From the NCBI RefSeq assembly GCF_000699445.3, contig NC_067202.1:13731924-13795923 (forward strand): a stretch of 64,000 bases of DNA. The letters are read 5' to 3'. The position numbers and the translations under genes are program-made. The notes below the pieces were generated by a model. The model did no database searches, was not told the DNA's origin, and saw only the letters and a list, made by a program, of their open reading frames with translations. This DNA is from Schistosoma haematobium (lineage: Eukaryota > Platyhelminthes > Trematoda > Strigeidida > Schistosomatidae). Positions within the stretch are counted from its first letter, which is position 1. Each line of letters starts with the position of its first letter. Positions 43,153 to 54,306 of the stretch are shown piece after piece.

Positions 43153-46100
43153 ATGACTGGAATTACTATTATTCAAAGATTAACAAGAAATATGGATTTT
43201 AATAAATCTGAAAAGATTATTACTACTTATAATCAATATATATGTGAACAAATATATAAAGAAAGTAAGTTATCATTTACTGATTATGAATTGTTATAAA
43301 CTTGTAAACTTGATACTTAGTAACTGTTTATAAGTAAAGATGAATGACGATTAGAAGGAGATAAGTGAGCTGAATATACTTGTCATATCACAAAATTGAT
43401 TTTCAGTCTAGGATTCAAATCCAGTGCCGTTCACTTCAATCGTTATAAAGTTATTCACTCGGCTTCTAAATCCAGATGGCTGCTAGTTTGTGTAATGGAG
43501 TGAAGTTTTAATTTATATTTGTATTGTTTGTTTAAATTGTCAGATATATCCGGCTTATGAGTCTTAAATAGAACGAAATGTGCGTTAGAATTGATTCCAC
43601 TGTTAATTATCGTTCATTTTTGCTTGTAATGCTTGTGAATTAATTCAATATTGAGGTAGTCTACACAGGCCGCAGATATACCAATAAGAGACTGAGACAA
43701 ATAAATATTCTCAGGATGGGTTTTGTGGAGATTTTTGGAAACTTCACTGGTTGAAATCATGAGTCAATTGAAGCTAGACCACCATGGAAAATCTGAAAGT
43801 ACTGGACGGCCGTTTCTTCCCAGTATGGGACTCCTCAGCAGTGCGTATCCACGATCGCACCCCCACGAGATTCGAACCCAGGACCTTTCAGTCTCGCGCA
43901 CTACTGAGGAGTCCCATACTAGGATGAAACGGCCGTCCAGTGCTTCCAGGTTTTCCATAGTGGTCTAGCTTCAATTGACTCATGATTTCAACCAGTGAAA
44001 TGAATATTCAGTGTTAAAAGTAGAAAGATGTTAAAAGTGCAAATGTTTTAACATTTTAATTTTGATAATCCAACCAAGATAAACTATTTATGAAAAATAG
44101 ATTAAGATATAACTATTAATGGGATCTAATATGTGTTTCATCCTAAATTGGACCCATTAGTTGGATAAACCTGAATTCGGGTTGATATTCACTCTGTGAT
44201 TTGAAATCGGTTCGCTTTGATTCAAATGATTTACTTGGCTTCTAAGAACAAATAACCATTCACTTGTTCAATGTATGTGAATTTTAATTTAATTTGTAAC
44301 AGCTTAAATCATTCCGTTGTTAATATTTTGACTGTTTGTTTGAAATATGAAGCCTAGAAGTAATGCCGATACAGAATCACAAGAGAAAATAACTGGCTAA
44401 TACTCTAGGACATTTTCCCAAACGATAGAACCTATTCTTATTGAACTAATATCACCGTTCTATAAAAGTGTTTGAGTTATCGAGCATTTTACATTGAGAA
44501 CTGTATTTAACCAGTCTCTCTTAGTAGATGAACATCCTGAATAGATGGAGTAGGTATTTCCTTGAAGTACAAGTTTTACTAACATTGGACATTATTTGAT
44601 ATCGAGAAATAAACAGTAATTTCGTTCGATTCCAATAAAACAAAATCATGGATTCGCATATGAGGTTGAACAGTTAGACCCTCCACCTAGCTTTTGAACT
44701 AACCGGTAACCAGTATTCAGTTATTATGTTCAGTTATCCGAGTACTGATACTGATCATTAAGCTTCTTATATGCAATTCCAAATCAGCTACTGCAGTGAG
44801 AAAGTAATTTTACTTGATCAAAAACTGAATTGAAAATACAAGTACACTCATTCATAAACATGAATATATATATTTTTATCCTTTAGAAAATAAAGGAACA
44901 TTTTCAGCGAATGACGTGTCTCTCGTTAGAAATTAAATTGAAATCTCGATCAATGACATCCTTTTAGCTTTTGGCATATTACTTCTCCTTTATGATAAAG
45001 AACAAACCCGGCTTCTTGGATTCCTTTATAAGAATTAGAGTATGAATACATCATACTACAATGTACATTACTAGTTCATTGAACATAAGCTATGGAAAAG
45101 AAGTACTTACTTACACCTGTTACTCTCAATGGAGCATAGGCCGCCGACCAATATTCTCCAACCCAATCTGTCCTGAACCTTCCTTTCTAGTTCTATCAAA
45201 TTCTTGTACATTCCTCTCATATCTGTCTCTATCTCTCGGTGTAATGTATTCTGTGATCTTCCACTCCTCTTTTGGCCTTGAGGATTCCGTGTAAGGGCTT
45301 GGCTTGTGACATAGTTGAATGCTTTCTTCAATGTGTGTCCTATCCACTTCCTCCACTGGGATCTAGTTTGTTCTCTCCCACAATGGGTTGTTGCTGATAG
45401 TGCCTGGTTAACGGATCCAAAGTATTTTGCGTAGATAGCTGTTAAGAAATACTTGCATCTTCTGGATGATGGCTTTCATAGTCTTCTAAGTTTCTGCCTC
45501 ATACAGTAGAACTATCTTGACATTTGTATTGAAAATTCTGACCTTGGTGTTGGTTGACATTTGTTTTGAGTTCCAGATGTTCTTCAGTTGTAAATATACT
45601 GCTCTTGCTTTACCGATCCCCTCCTTCACATCTGCATCAGATCCATCATGTTCATCAATGATGCTGCCTAGATAATGTAAAGGATTTCAATAGTTGTCTA
45701 ACTAAGATGAATACACAATATAAACGATGTACTTTGCCCTTAACCTAGCCATTTTTTCGGATTATTAATTTGGATATATAATTGTAGAACCTGAAGAGAA
45801 TTTATCGAAAAGAATATGCTTCGTTCAAATACTAGTCTTTTAATATGACGTGGATCTTTAAGCGATTTTAATGAAACAGTTTAACAATTATCAGAAGGGG
45901 TTTGTGGAGATTTTTAGAAATTTCCACAGATTGAAATCATGAGTCAGTTGAAGCTAGACCACCATTAGAAACCTAGAAGCACTGAACGGCTGTTTGGTCC
46001 TAGTATGGGGCTCCTTAGCAGTGCGCATTCACGACCCCGCACCACGCGGGGCTCGAACCCAGAACCAACTGGCTTTGCGCGCGAGCACCTAACCATTAGA

Positions 46101-48231
46101 CCACTGAGCCGGCCTCCAACGGTGTTAATGTCTAACTTCAACCAATCCACGAAGTTGCGCCACCATATACCATTGTCTTCAGTGACAAATACTTTACATT
46201 TAACTATTTATAGATTGACCTGATATAATTAACCAATTTATATTGGACAATCATAAATAGTTCTCTTTTTTATTTCACTTATACCCCAGATATAAGTTGA
46301 TGATAATAAAATTCTGATATTCTTATATCTATTGAATTACCATCGGTCATGGATTCAATTACATTACAAAATAAACATTTTAAAAAAAAGAGCGAGTGCG
46401 TACGCACGCGCAAGCGAGAGAGAGAGAGAGGGAGGGGAGAGGGAGAGATATGACTATCTGTTAAATTATCCATTTTTTTCCCCTCTATACCTTAAATAGT
46501 CCCAGATGAATTATAAAGAACTTTTTTGTTATTATTATGATTTCTATGCTAATCAATCATGAATAAAATAATCAATCATTTATGTATAACCCTAATCATT
46601 TCAATAAGGTCATCTGTATTTTTGAAAGAAAAAAAAAACGAAAAAAGACAAAACAACAACAACATACATCGAGCACTACCAAATGTACTTTTTATCATAG
46701 TTACTATCGAATTGATTAATTTTGTCATAGAAATGTAATTTATATTATTGATTTGTTTGTTTGTTTTCTTATAAGAATATGTGTTTAGAATACAGGTATA
46801 ATTGACTGTATTTTATTCTCTTTCATAAGTCTATTACTTCTATTCTAGTTTAGTTGTTATGAGTTCTTTTAAAAAGAACAGTCAATCTTTTATAAGTAAT
46901 TGTAATAATAATGGTTAAGATCATGAGCCAGTTAAAGCTAGATTACCATGGAAAACCCGGAAGCACTGGATGGCCGTTTCGTCCTGTTGTGGGACTCCTC
47001 AGCAATGCGCATCCACGACTTCGCCCCCTGCGAGATTCGAATCCAGGACCTACCGGTTTCGCGCGCGAGCACTTAACCACTAGACCACTGAGCCGACATC
47101 GAACGGTGATAATGTCTAACTTCAACTAATCCATGAAATTGAATGACACATCCACCATTGTCTTCAGTGAGTTACTATCTCACAGCAGATCTGGTTGAAC
47201 TCCACTGGTCACTACTTGTAATAGTTGAATTCATGAGTTGATCTAAGGCTAGATCATCATTAAAAACATGGAAGGATTGAATGGCCATTTCGTCTTAGTA
47301 TGAGGTTCCTCACTGACAAAGTGTGTATCCACGATCCCACATGTAGGATTCGGATCAAGGACCTTCGGTTCTCTCGTTCGAATACTTAACGTACTGTGCT
47401 CAGTGGCCTAGAGGTTAAGCGACACAGAATATTCTGGGTTCAAGTAAAACGTGTGGGGTCGTGGATGTCCACAATTACTGAAGAGTTCCATTCTAAGACG
47501 AAATAACCTTTTAATGCTTGTAGGTTTTTAATGGTGGTCTAGCTTACATCGAATCATGAATTCACCTATTAAAATCACTACAACCTCCATAAATCCTCCT
47601 TCCAATAATGTTATAAGTAACTTGATTCTCAATAGTCTTTTAAAATATTCGTAAATAAATCAGTCATTCATAATTTTTCATTTATTTCCGTCTAGATTTC
47701 AGTAGTAGAAATTATTTGATTATTATGTTAATAGGACAAATAAACAAAGAGATAAGTAGATTCAGTTGGTTTTGTGTTAATGAACGAGTCAGCTGGATGT
47801 ACCTGCCACATTACAGAGTTAATGTTCACTCCGTGGCTCGAACCTAGTAGCGTTTGCTTCAAAAACCATCGCACTATCCACTTAACCACTGTACTGGGTT
47901 CGAGACCTAGAGTGAATATCAACTCAGAGATGCAGGTACATCCAACTGACTCGTCCCAAATAGGTCGAAACGCGTATCAAACTGGATTCCACTACTTTCC
48001 ACTATCCATCTTTACCTAGAATACTTGTGAATGAGTGCACTATCGCTTCAATCCGTACAGTATGCCAATATCCCAATAAGAGACTTATCAATGACAAGGA
48101 AGATTCAAGTAAACATGTTTATCATTTTCTAATGACTTATTATGTAATATTTTGACTACACCCCAAATTTTCTTCAAGGTATACCTTTTAATCGTGATCC
48201 AATTATTTCACTACATTTACTAGACAGTTAA
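43153..48231 (+). CDS. Possible two-exon small gene, unknown product
   Basis: Exon 1 (43153-43264) starts at ATG and reads MTGITIIQRLTRNMDFNKSE, then KIITTYNQYICEQIYKE, and stops at a consensus donor A|GTAAGT. Exon 2 (48179-48231) follows a good acceptor (ccccaaattttcttcaag) and, in the phase set by exon 1, continues SIPFNRDPIISLHLLDS to TAA. The predicted product is 54 residues with no signal peptide or membrane segment that I can see. Codon choice is like the ASAP exons (A/T-ending). AATAAA near 48338 could be its poly(A) signal. The 4.9-kb intron holds SINE and RTE copies. I do not recognise the protein. It may be a chance pairing, and the frame is also open upstream of the ATG. Confidence 0.3.
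43330..43705. repeat. SINE family A fold-back, decayed
   Basis: A minus promoter half (43330-43515) followed by a + ribozyme/3' half (43530-43705). Confidence 0.6.
43740..43998. repeat. SINE family B fold-back
   Basis: A minus copy with B box joins a + ribozyme half inside the tRNA-like region. Terminal arms (actggttgaaatcatgagtc and its complement) are inverted repeats. Confidence 0.8.
43896..43944 (+). ncRNA. Hammerhead core (family B)
   Basis: Core CTGAGGA 43904-43910, GAAA 43926-43929, triplet GTC ending 43937, return arm CAGTGC. Stem II closes with a G-U pair and the stem I pair next to the core is mismatched (GCACTA). Probably weak. Confidence 0.6.
44118..44310 (-). repeat. SINE family A, decayed
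   Basis: Degenerate promoter and ribozyme half. Confidence 0.5.
44311..45107. other. AT-rich sequence, nothing recognised
   Basis: No supported feature. Confidence 0.4.
45108..45690 (-). mobile_element. RTE-like retrotransposon, 3' coding end
   Basis: Overlapping minus frames read QALTRNPQGQKRSGRSQNT and LHREIETDMRGMYKNLIELE, ending DRLGWRILVGGLCS. This is the Lys/Arg-rich C-terminal part of the element. Frameshifts split it. Confidence 0.8.
45934..46188 (-). repeat. SINE family B
   Basis: Minus copy with intact A box (rc of ccattagacca region) and GC-rich B-box surroundings. Core reads CTAAGGA, so inactive. Preceded by the family's terminal hairpin tggaga...tccaca. Confidence 0.8.
46190..46917. 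other. AT-rich, with a purine (GA)n tract
   Basis: (GA)n/(GGGA) at about 46417-46448 and an A-rich tract at 46627-46660. A frame at 46859-46915 starting MSSFKKNSQSF is open but cut by the next SINE. Confidence 0.4.
46918..47215 (-). repeat. SINE family B, near full length
   Basis: Shares the (tt)gtcctgttgtggg variant and the cgccccctgcgag B-box flank with the copy at 54005. Hammerhead intact. Confidence 0.85.
46963..47010 (-). ncRNA. Hammerhead ribozyme, type I (family B, ATC triplet)
   Basis: Minus strand: CTGAGGA (47002-46996), stem II GTCC/GGAC with loop CACAACA, GAAA (46980-46977), cleavage triplet ATC (46971-46969), which fits the NUH rule. Stem I pairs along six positions including one G-U. 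Confidence 0.7.
47224..47567. repeat. SINE family B fold-back
   Basis: A minus arm (47224-47398) joins a + arm (47399-47567) in the A-box region. Termini gttgaattcatga and tcatgaattcacc are inverted. Confidence 0.75.
47775..48115. repeat. SINE family A fold-back, conserved breakpoint
   Basis: A minus arm ending ccacttaaccactg joins a + arm beginning tactgggttcgag at 47890/47891. The + arm has the ribozyme-dead core CTGACTCG (47946-47953). Confidence 0.8.
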
Positions 48232-48469
48232 AGTGTTTATAGATTAATCATTGTCATATATTGACCCTTATAAACTAGTCAAACCACGCATTAGTAATTA
48301 CTTTACAAACAAATACATTGAAAATATTAATGATTATAATAAATCAGACCAAAACAAATTAAATTTGTCTACAAATTCAGTCAGTTATTCTTGTCGTTTA
48401 TACTTACAAACAATATTATACTACTTATTTGATTAACATTCTACAATGATTAGATTAGATTATAAAGTG
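48232..48469. other. AT-rich sequence after the possible small gene
   Basis: An open frame (48251-48436) lacks an in-phase acceptor. AATAAA lies near 48338. Confidence 0.35.
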
Positions 48470-48605
48470 ATCTTAGTTAGACAACGATTAAAGACCTGGA
48501 ACTACCAGATAGACATTTCGTTCATTAACAGTTGAGTGTCCATGATCTCATCATAGGTGATCGAACCCAAGAATCTCATGTATCTCTTTAAAACCCTTGA
48601 TTCGT
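48470..48605 (-). repeat. SINE family B, decayed
   Basis: Order of the 3' module, ribozyme remnant and B-like box is retained. Confidence 0.5.
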
Positions 48606-48788
48606 TATGCCATGGTTTATGCGTACAACTTAAATCAATTTGTAACACTGCCAACTCTGAATCAATGAGTTCAATGAGTTATTGATTAACTTATGATAAA
48701 GTACCATTTTAGGGAATGTGATAGAAAATAATGACTAAAAAACTAATAAACACACCACTGATAAATTATCAGCGAATAATTAATTTAG

Positions 48789-49090
48789 ATTTCCTGGAGT
48801 TCTGGTGAGAAGCCGTGAATAGTGGAGTTCAACTGTGTCTGTTGTGAAGCAGTTTCTCATTGAAGACGGTTGAAGTTGGTCGCGCGATATCATGGATTGG
48901 TTGAGGTTAGACATTAATACTGTTGGATGCCGGTTCATTGGTCTGGAGTATAAGAGCTGGCACGCGAGATCAAACGTCCTGGGTCCAAATCACACGTGTA
49001 GGGTCGTGGATGCGAACCGCTGAGGAGTCCCACACTAAGAAGAAATGGTCGTTCAATACTTCCGAGTTTTCGATGATGGTCTAGCTTTCA
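48789..49090 (+). repeat. SINE family B, near full length
   Basis: Upstream module, A-like box, B-like box and CTGAGGA are present; the stem II return strand is mutated. Confidence 0.8.
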
Positions 49091-49289
49091 ACTGTGGAAA
49101 TATTCTCTATTCTCTTTCACACAAATTTTTTACGTAACTGACGATTGTAAGAGAGAAGTGACTAGGTGTACAGTGATACATTGATAAACCTTCACTAGTA
49201 TTCAATTTCAATGAAACATACATAGATCTAGGTGAACAATTTAAAATAATTACTATCATATAATAATGAATATGTAAATGACAAATACC

Positions 49290-49625
49290 AAAGTATTCAC
49301 AATTGATTGATCACTGGGTGGTGACCAATGTCATGGGTGTCAATTTTTTATTTAGTACAGACGGAATGCTATCGACCATGTTGCAATGTGGCCAGCAGTC
49401 TAGGTGACTCGACACTGTGTGCACTATACATTGAGATTAGATGGTGGTTGGAGGTAGTTGACAGGAAACCCTGGACCCGAGTTTTGTGCTACTTGGAACT
49501 CATCAGCAAGGTGTACCTGTAATCTTGAGGGAACTGGTGCTCCCTGGCGGCTTCGATCTCGTGTCACCCAGCTCCACGGTCAGAGACGTTACCACTGAAC
49601 TATCCTAGCCGCGACTGACTGATAT
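49290..49625 (-). repeat. SINE family C, best copy
   Basis: Minus strand: tRNA-like head with 'gttcagtggtaacgtctctg' and 'gagatcgaagcc', then CTGATGA, stem II GTTC/GCAC and AAAA in place of GAAA. Confidence 0.65.
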
Positions 49626-49698
49626 GATTGAATCCTTTGATAAATTTAAACAGGGAGTAAGAATGACAAGGCTTGCAAAATAAAATAGATTTTAATAG

Positions 49699-49992
49699 TT
49701 GAATTCATGAGTCAGTTGAAGCTAGACCACCATTAAAAACCTGAAAGCACTGAAATGCCGTTTCATCCTGATATGGTACCCCTTATCAGTGTGCATCCAC
49801 AATCTCGTATGCGGGACGTGAACCAAGGATCTTCGGTCTCACGAGTTAACTCTTAACCTCTAGATTACTGGACAAGAATCCAACAGTGTTAATGTCTGAT
49901 TTCAATCGTTCCATACTAGGACGAAACAGCCGTCTAGTGCTTCCAGGTTATCAATGCTGATCTAACTTAGATCGACTCATGAATTCAAATAC
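49699..49992. repeat. SINE family B fold-back
   Basis: A nearly complete minus copy (49699-49910) joined to a + ribozyme 3' part (49911-49992). Confidence 0.75.
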
Positions 49993-50559
49993 TGAATACC
50001 TTGACAACAACTATCTTAAATCTTGTTAACCATACTAACCACTTACATTCAATGAATCACTATGAAACATTCACATATATAGTTCAAACATAAGACTCGT
50101 TTTTTTCATAATGTTGAATGAAAAACTCCATTTCCGTTTAAATCGACCACTATTATTAAATCTATTATTCAATAATGTAATACACATATGGATACAATCA
50201 CTAACTGGTTAATTATTGATTATGAAAAATAAAAAAAATTTATTGATTTCAATTTTAAATCATATAAACACAACAGAACAAAACAAAACAAAACAAAAAT
50301 AATAAGAAACGGAAATGTAAATACAAATTCCTAGTTGTTAAGTGAAAAGGATCTAGTTCAATGGGGATTATGAATGGATTCATCGAATATAGAAAGTGTT
50401 AATCAGAAGAAAAAAAAAGTTAATTTCTTCAAGTATTCATCAATTTATTTCATTGAAATAATAATGAAAACATTAGAAATATTTAAAAGCATGTAAACAA
50501 GTGGTAAATGTTAATAATAGTCGTTATAGTTACTTCTTTCTAGAGTATATATGTATATA
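49993..50559. other. AT-rich, with an (AAAAC)n tract
   Basis: (AAAAC)n at about 50276-50298. No other feature. Confidence 0.4.
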
Positions 50560-50895
50560 TATCACTCAGATACAACGTAGGACTAGGCACATATATACAT
50601 CGGTCCAAGTTGCCATACTTCACTAAAACAACAAGATGAACACCAAATTCATTGAAGTAGTTACTTCAATGGTAATAAACAAAAAAGGTTTCAAATAAGG
50701 ATATGATACAAGGAAAAAGAATTAGTTGATAGAAAGGTATAAAGTAATTCTAATCTCATGATTTAAGGGAAGACAAAGAGTATATACACCTACGTAATTG
50801 TAATCGAATCTGGGCCATTTTACCCTGAGTCTTCAACCATTAGTTACGATAGTCATGGGGACTCTAACCAAATAGTCTGTATCTACCAATATGTC
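50560..50895 (-). mobile_element. 3' tail of the CR1-like retrotransposon
   Basis: Matches 17592-17880 and the reverse complement of 10150-10500. 5'-truncated. Confidence 0.7.
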
Positions 50896-51850
50896 TCAAA
50901 TTAGAAAATGTTTACAAATGGATTATAGATATTACAATTGAGAAAAACATTGTCTACATAAGATGTGACTTCAATAAATGAAAACATTGATTTCAGATTA
51001 AATGTCATCATAAAAACGATATGGTAAGCGGCTAAGTTGATCTTTCTGTATCAAGTGATTTCTCTGTTAACGTCTACATCTTTGAGTATATTTCTCAAAA
51101 GCTCAGACTAGATATACAGTATATAGTCAATGGTGTAACTGAACGTCATCTAATTGACAGTGAAAATGATAGTAATGTCTCGAATACATTGAGTTTACTG
51201 TTTTACTAAAGCATCATATATATTCTGAAAATAATCATTACAGAACTCACGCCAGTTTACAGGCATAATCAATTTGATTTAAATAGGAACATTACATATG
51301 GAGAGCAAACATGTGATAGAAGAAAGTTTTAAGTATACTAGTTCAATAATTGTTTAGACAGTACATGCATTACAGCGATCCAGGAACTTTTAAATTCTTC
51401 TGAAATGGACAACCTGTTGATTTATGAACGGTGTAATTACGGTCATTTCCTGTCCCAGATCGAATTAATGATAATTATCTACAATTAGAGAAATTAAAAC
51501 GAAAACAGAGAGCACGGAACAACAAAGCGATAATTACCTGAATATGTCAATCAGGTCTACCAAAATGCATGTGTCATGTCACACAGTGATATACTGTTAA
51601 TGCAAGATATTATTCAAAGTAGTTAAACTTGCTGGGAACGGTGTTAACATAAAGTGACAGCAAGTAGGTGGTTTTACCTAGGGGAAGCACTAAAAAAGGT
51701 GGCTAAACATTTAAACTTCCCATTACCTCACTTGTGGAAGGAGATACACTTACATGTGCTAGAACATTCAATACATTTTCAGAGGAGCAGTATGAATCGA
51801 TGCAGCGAACAAATAATGGGAGTGATTTTATTGTGCGGATAGATCATGGT
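50896..51850. other. Unassigned sequence
   Basis: May include the untranslated end of the adjacent LINE. No feature I can support. Confidence 0.35.
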
Positions 51851-51854
51851 AGGT

Positions 51855-52560
51855 TATTTCAGAGTCTAGAAAATTTATAGGTGAAGTAATTCATATAAAG
51901 AGATGATTTGGAATAAGTATGTTTCAGTAGTGCCAAGGAGTTACGGATGTCATAATCAGAAGTTTCTGCATCTTGAATTACTTGATTGGATATAAAGGAT
52001 AGTTCATTAAGTAGTTTGAAGAAAACGATAAGATTTAGTTTGACCTCCTCTTCCATGAAGGGTCGAGCCCAAGTTTATTACATCTAGAATTATAAGTTAA
52101 GGTACAATCAGTTCCAAGAATACGAAGTGTAAATCGTCTCTGTACTGATTTCAGCCTTAAGTTATCCTTTATGCGCTGACTACTAAGAATAAATATGCAG
52201 TATTCTGGAAGTGGTTGAACACAAACTTTGTACATTAAAATACGTAACTCATTGTTATAAAGGTTTCGAGTTATGTAACCTACAAGACGTTGAGACTTGG
52301 AGGTCTGTTTCAATATCTGTTCTGTAAACGACAAGTCTTGGGAGCATCTGAGTCCTAAGTCTACTGATTCTATTACCTAGATAACACTTCTCCATTTATG
52401 GTAAGGTCTAGGTTGAGTGATGTATCACCGAAGCATATCCATCCACATTTAGCCGTATTAAGCTCCAGTTGCCATTTTAAGCACCACTGTGCTACCTTGT
52501 TATGCTCCATACTGATGCAATTTTGCATATTTTTCAGCTCATGTGGAGATTGAGAGGAAA
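51855..52560 (-). mobile_element. CR1/jockey-like non-LTR retrotransposon fragment
   Basis: Minus frames read ARILMYK-type text: QRLVGYITRNLYNNELRILM, LKSVQRRFTLRILGTDCTLT, then FKLLNELSFISNQVIQ and TYKFSRL. This is the post-palm thumb/C-terminal region (pattern 'LE-x-VQRRFT-x-R...'). Frame breaks near 52040 and 52340; non-functional. It differs from the element at 9385. Confidence 0.8.
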
Positions 52561-52664
52561 TCTATACATCTAAAGGGATTCATTTATCAATCTTGCTTCG
52601 CCATATAGTGACCGCATTTACAAATGTTCATTACGAATTTTTGTCAGAATACTAATTATTATTA

Positions 52665-53480
52665 AATTCACTTAGTATTATTTGTTTGAAGTTTCCCATT
52701 GATATTTAGTATTGCGATTGATCAGTCTCTTGTTAGCATATAGTCATACTGTGCGGATTGACTCGATATGGTCTTCATTCACAAGCATTATATGCAAAGA
52801 TGAATAGTGGTTCTCAGTGGAATCCAAGTTGATGCCTGTTTCCCTCCCCTGGGGACTCATCAGCTATATGTACCTGAAACATCACGGAATTAATTTTCCC
52901 TCCAAAACTCGAACACAATACCGTTCACTTCAAACACCATCGCTTTATTCATTTAACCATTGTACTGAGTTCAAGTTCCGGAGTGAACATTCTACTGCTA
53001 GCGACTATCCATCTTTGCTATTAATGTTTGTGAATTAATGCAACATCGAGACAACATGCATAGTATGCACATATGCCAATAAGAGACTGTTCGATTGCAG
53101 TCCTAAACAACAATCGAAAGATACAAGTAAACAATATCAAGTGAATTTAGATTACACCCCATTGCACAAACAATTGGATATTAGGATTTAACAGCTAAGC
53201 GAATAACGCAGTGGTGTTTGAAGTGATCGGTACCGGGTTCGAATCTCAAAGTGAACATCAACTCAGAGGTGCAGGTACATTCAACTGACTCGTCCCAAAC
53301 AGGTCGAAACGCGTATCAAACTGGATTCCACTACTATCCACTATCTATCTTTGCCTAGAATACTTGTGAATTAAAGCACTATCAAGTCAATCCGTACAGT
53401 ATACCAATATGCTAATAAGAGACTAATCAATTGCAATCCTAAACATCAATGGGAAGATACAAGCAAAACAATACGAAATG
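52665..53480. repeat. SINE family A fold-back followed by tandem + unit
   Basis: A minus arm (52665-52970) ends atttaaccattg and joins tactgagttcaag, the same breakpoint as at 47890. A second + unit follows in tandem to 53480, with ribozyme core CTGACTCG (53285-53292). Confidence 0.8.
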
Positions 53481-53866
53481 ACTTAGTGCTTATCATTTCT
53501 ATCAAGGTTTTATATATCTTTTTCTTTTAAATAATAGTTAAACAATAGTTATGTTTTGTATTTCAATGACCGTGTTTTATTTTAAAAGGAATGTCAATTC
53601 ACCAAGTTGTAAATACGTAGGTCATGGATTGTTTGTTTGTTCTTCTTTATAATTTTTTTTGTTTTTACATTCTACAATGTCCATTAAGTTTTTCTTGGAA
53701 AGAAAACAAAAAGGGTGAATCTCTCTTAATTGAATTGAATAGAAATATCAGACAGAGAATAGTGAAATTTTATTTCCCACCGCTGTCCCCCTGTCCGTTA
53801 TCCCGGCAATTTGTGAAAGTATCGATTGAAAATCATGTAATAAAAGAGATTTTTTTTCTTTTGATT
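53481..53866. other. AT-rich sequence, nothing recognised
   Basis: No supported feature. Confidence 0.4.
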
Positions 53867-53935
53867 GAGATCATGAACTGATTTATGTTCGATAATCATT
53901 GAAAACTTAAAAAGATTGAAGGGATATTTCATCTT
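53867..53935 (-). repeat. SINE family B, 3' module fragment
   Basis: Short decayed copy next to the full one. Confidence 0.5.
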
Positions 53936-54004
53936 AATTTAGGATGACCTAATATTGTTCAATCTTGAACTTATAACCAAGAATAAAACGCATAACCTTC
54001 AATG

Positions 54005-54306
54005 GTTAAGATCATGAGTCATTTGAAACTAGACCACCATGGACAACCTGGGAGCACTGGATGGCCGTTTCGTCCTGTTGTGGGACTCCTCGGCAGTGCG
54101 CATCCACGACTTCGCCCCCTGCAAGATTCGAACCCAGGACCTACTGGTTTCGCGCCCGAGCACTTAACCACTAGACCACTGAGCCGGCATCCTAAGGTGT
54201 TAATGTCTAACTTCAACTAATCCACGAAATTGAGCGACACATTCACCATTGTCTTCAGTGAGTTACTACCTCACAACAGACCTGGTTGAACTCCACTGGT
54301 CACTAC
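54005..54306 (-). repeat. SINE family B, near full length
   Basis: Close relative of the copy at 46918. The core reads CCGAGGA (one substitution) and the triplet ATC. Confidence 0.85.

Noticed and set aside
46859..46915. Frame starting MSSFKKNSQSFISN as an exon of a gene
   Set aside because: Acceptor context is acceptable but phase does not join to the exon at 43153, and the supposed donor lies at a SINE border.
48251..48436. Asn-rich 61-codon frame as a third exon of the possible small gene
   Set aside because: An in-frame stop lies just upstream with no acceptor between, so it cannot join in phase.
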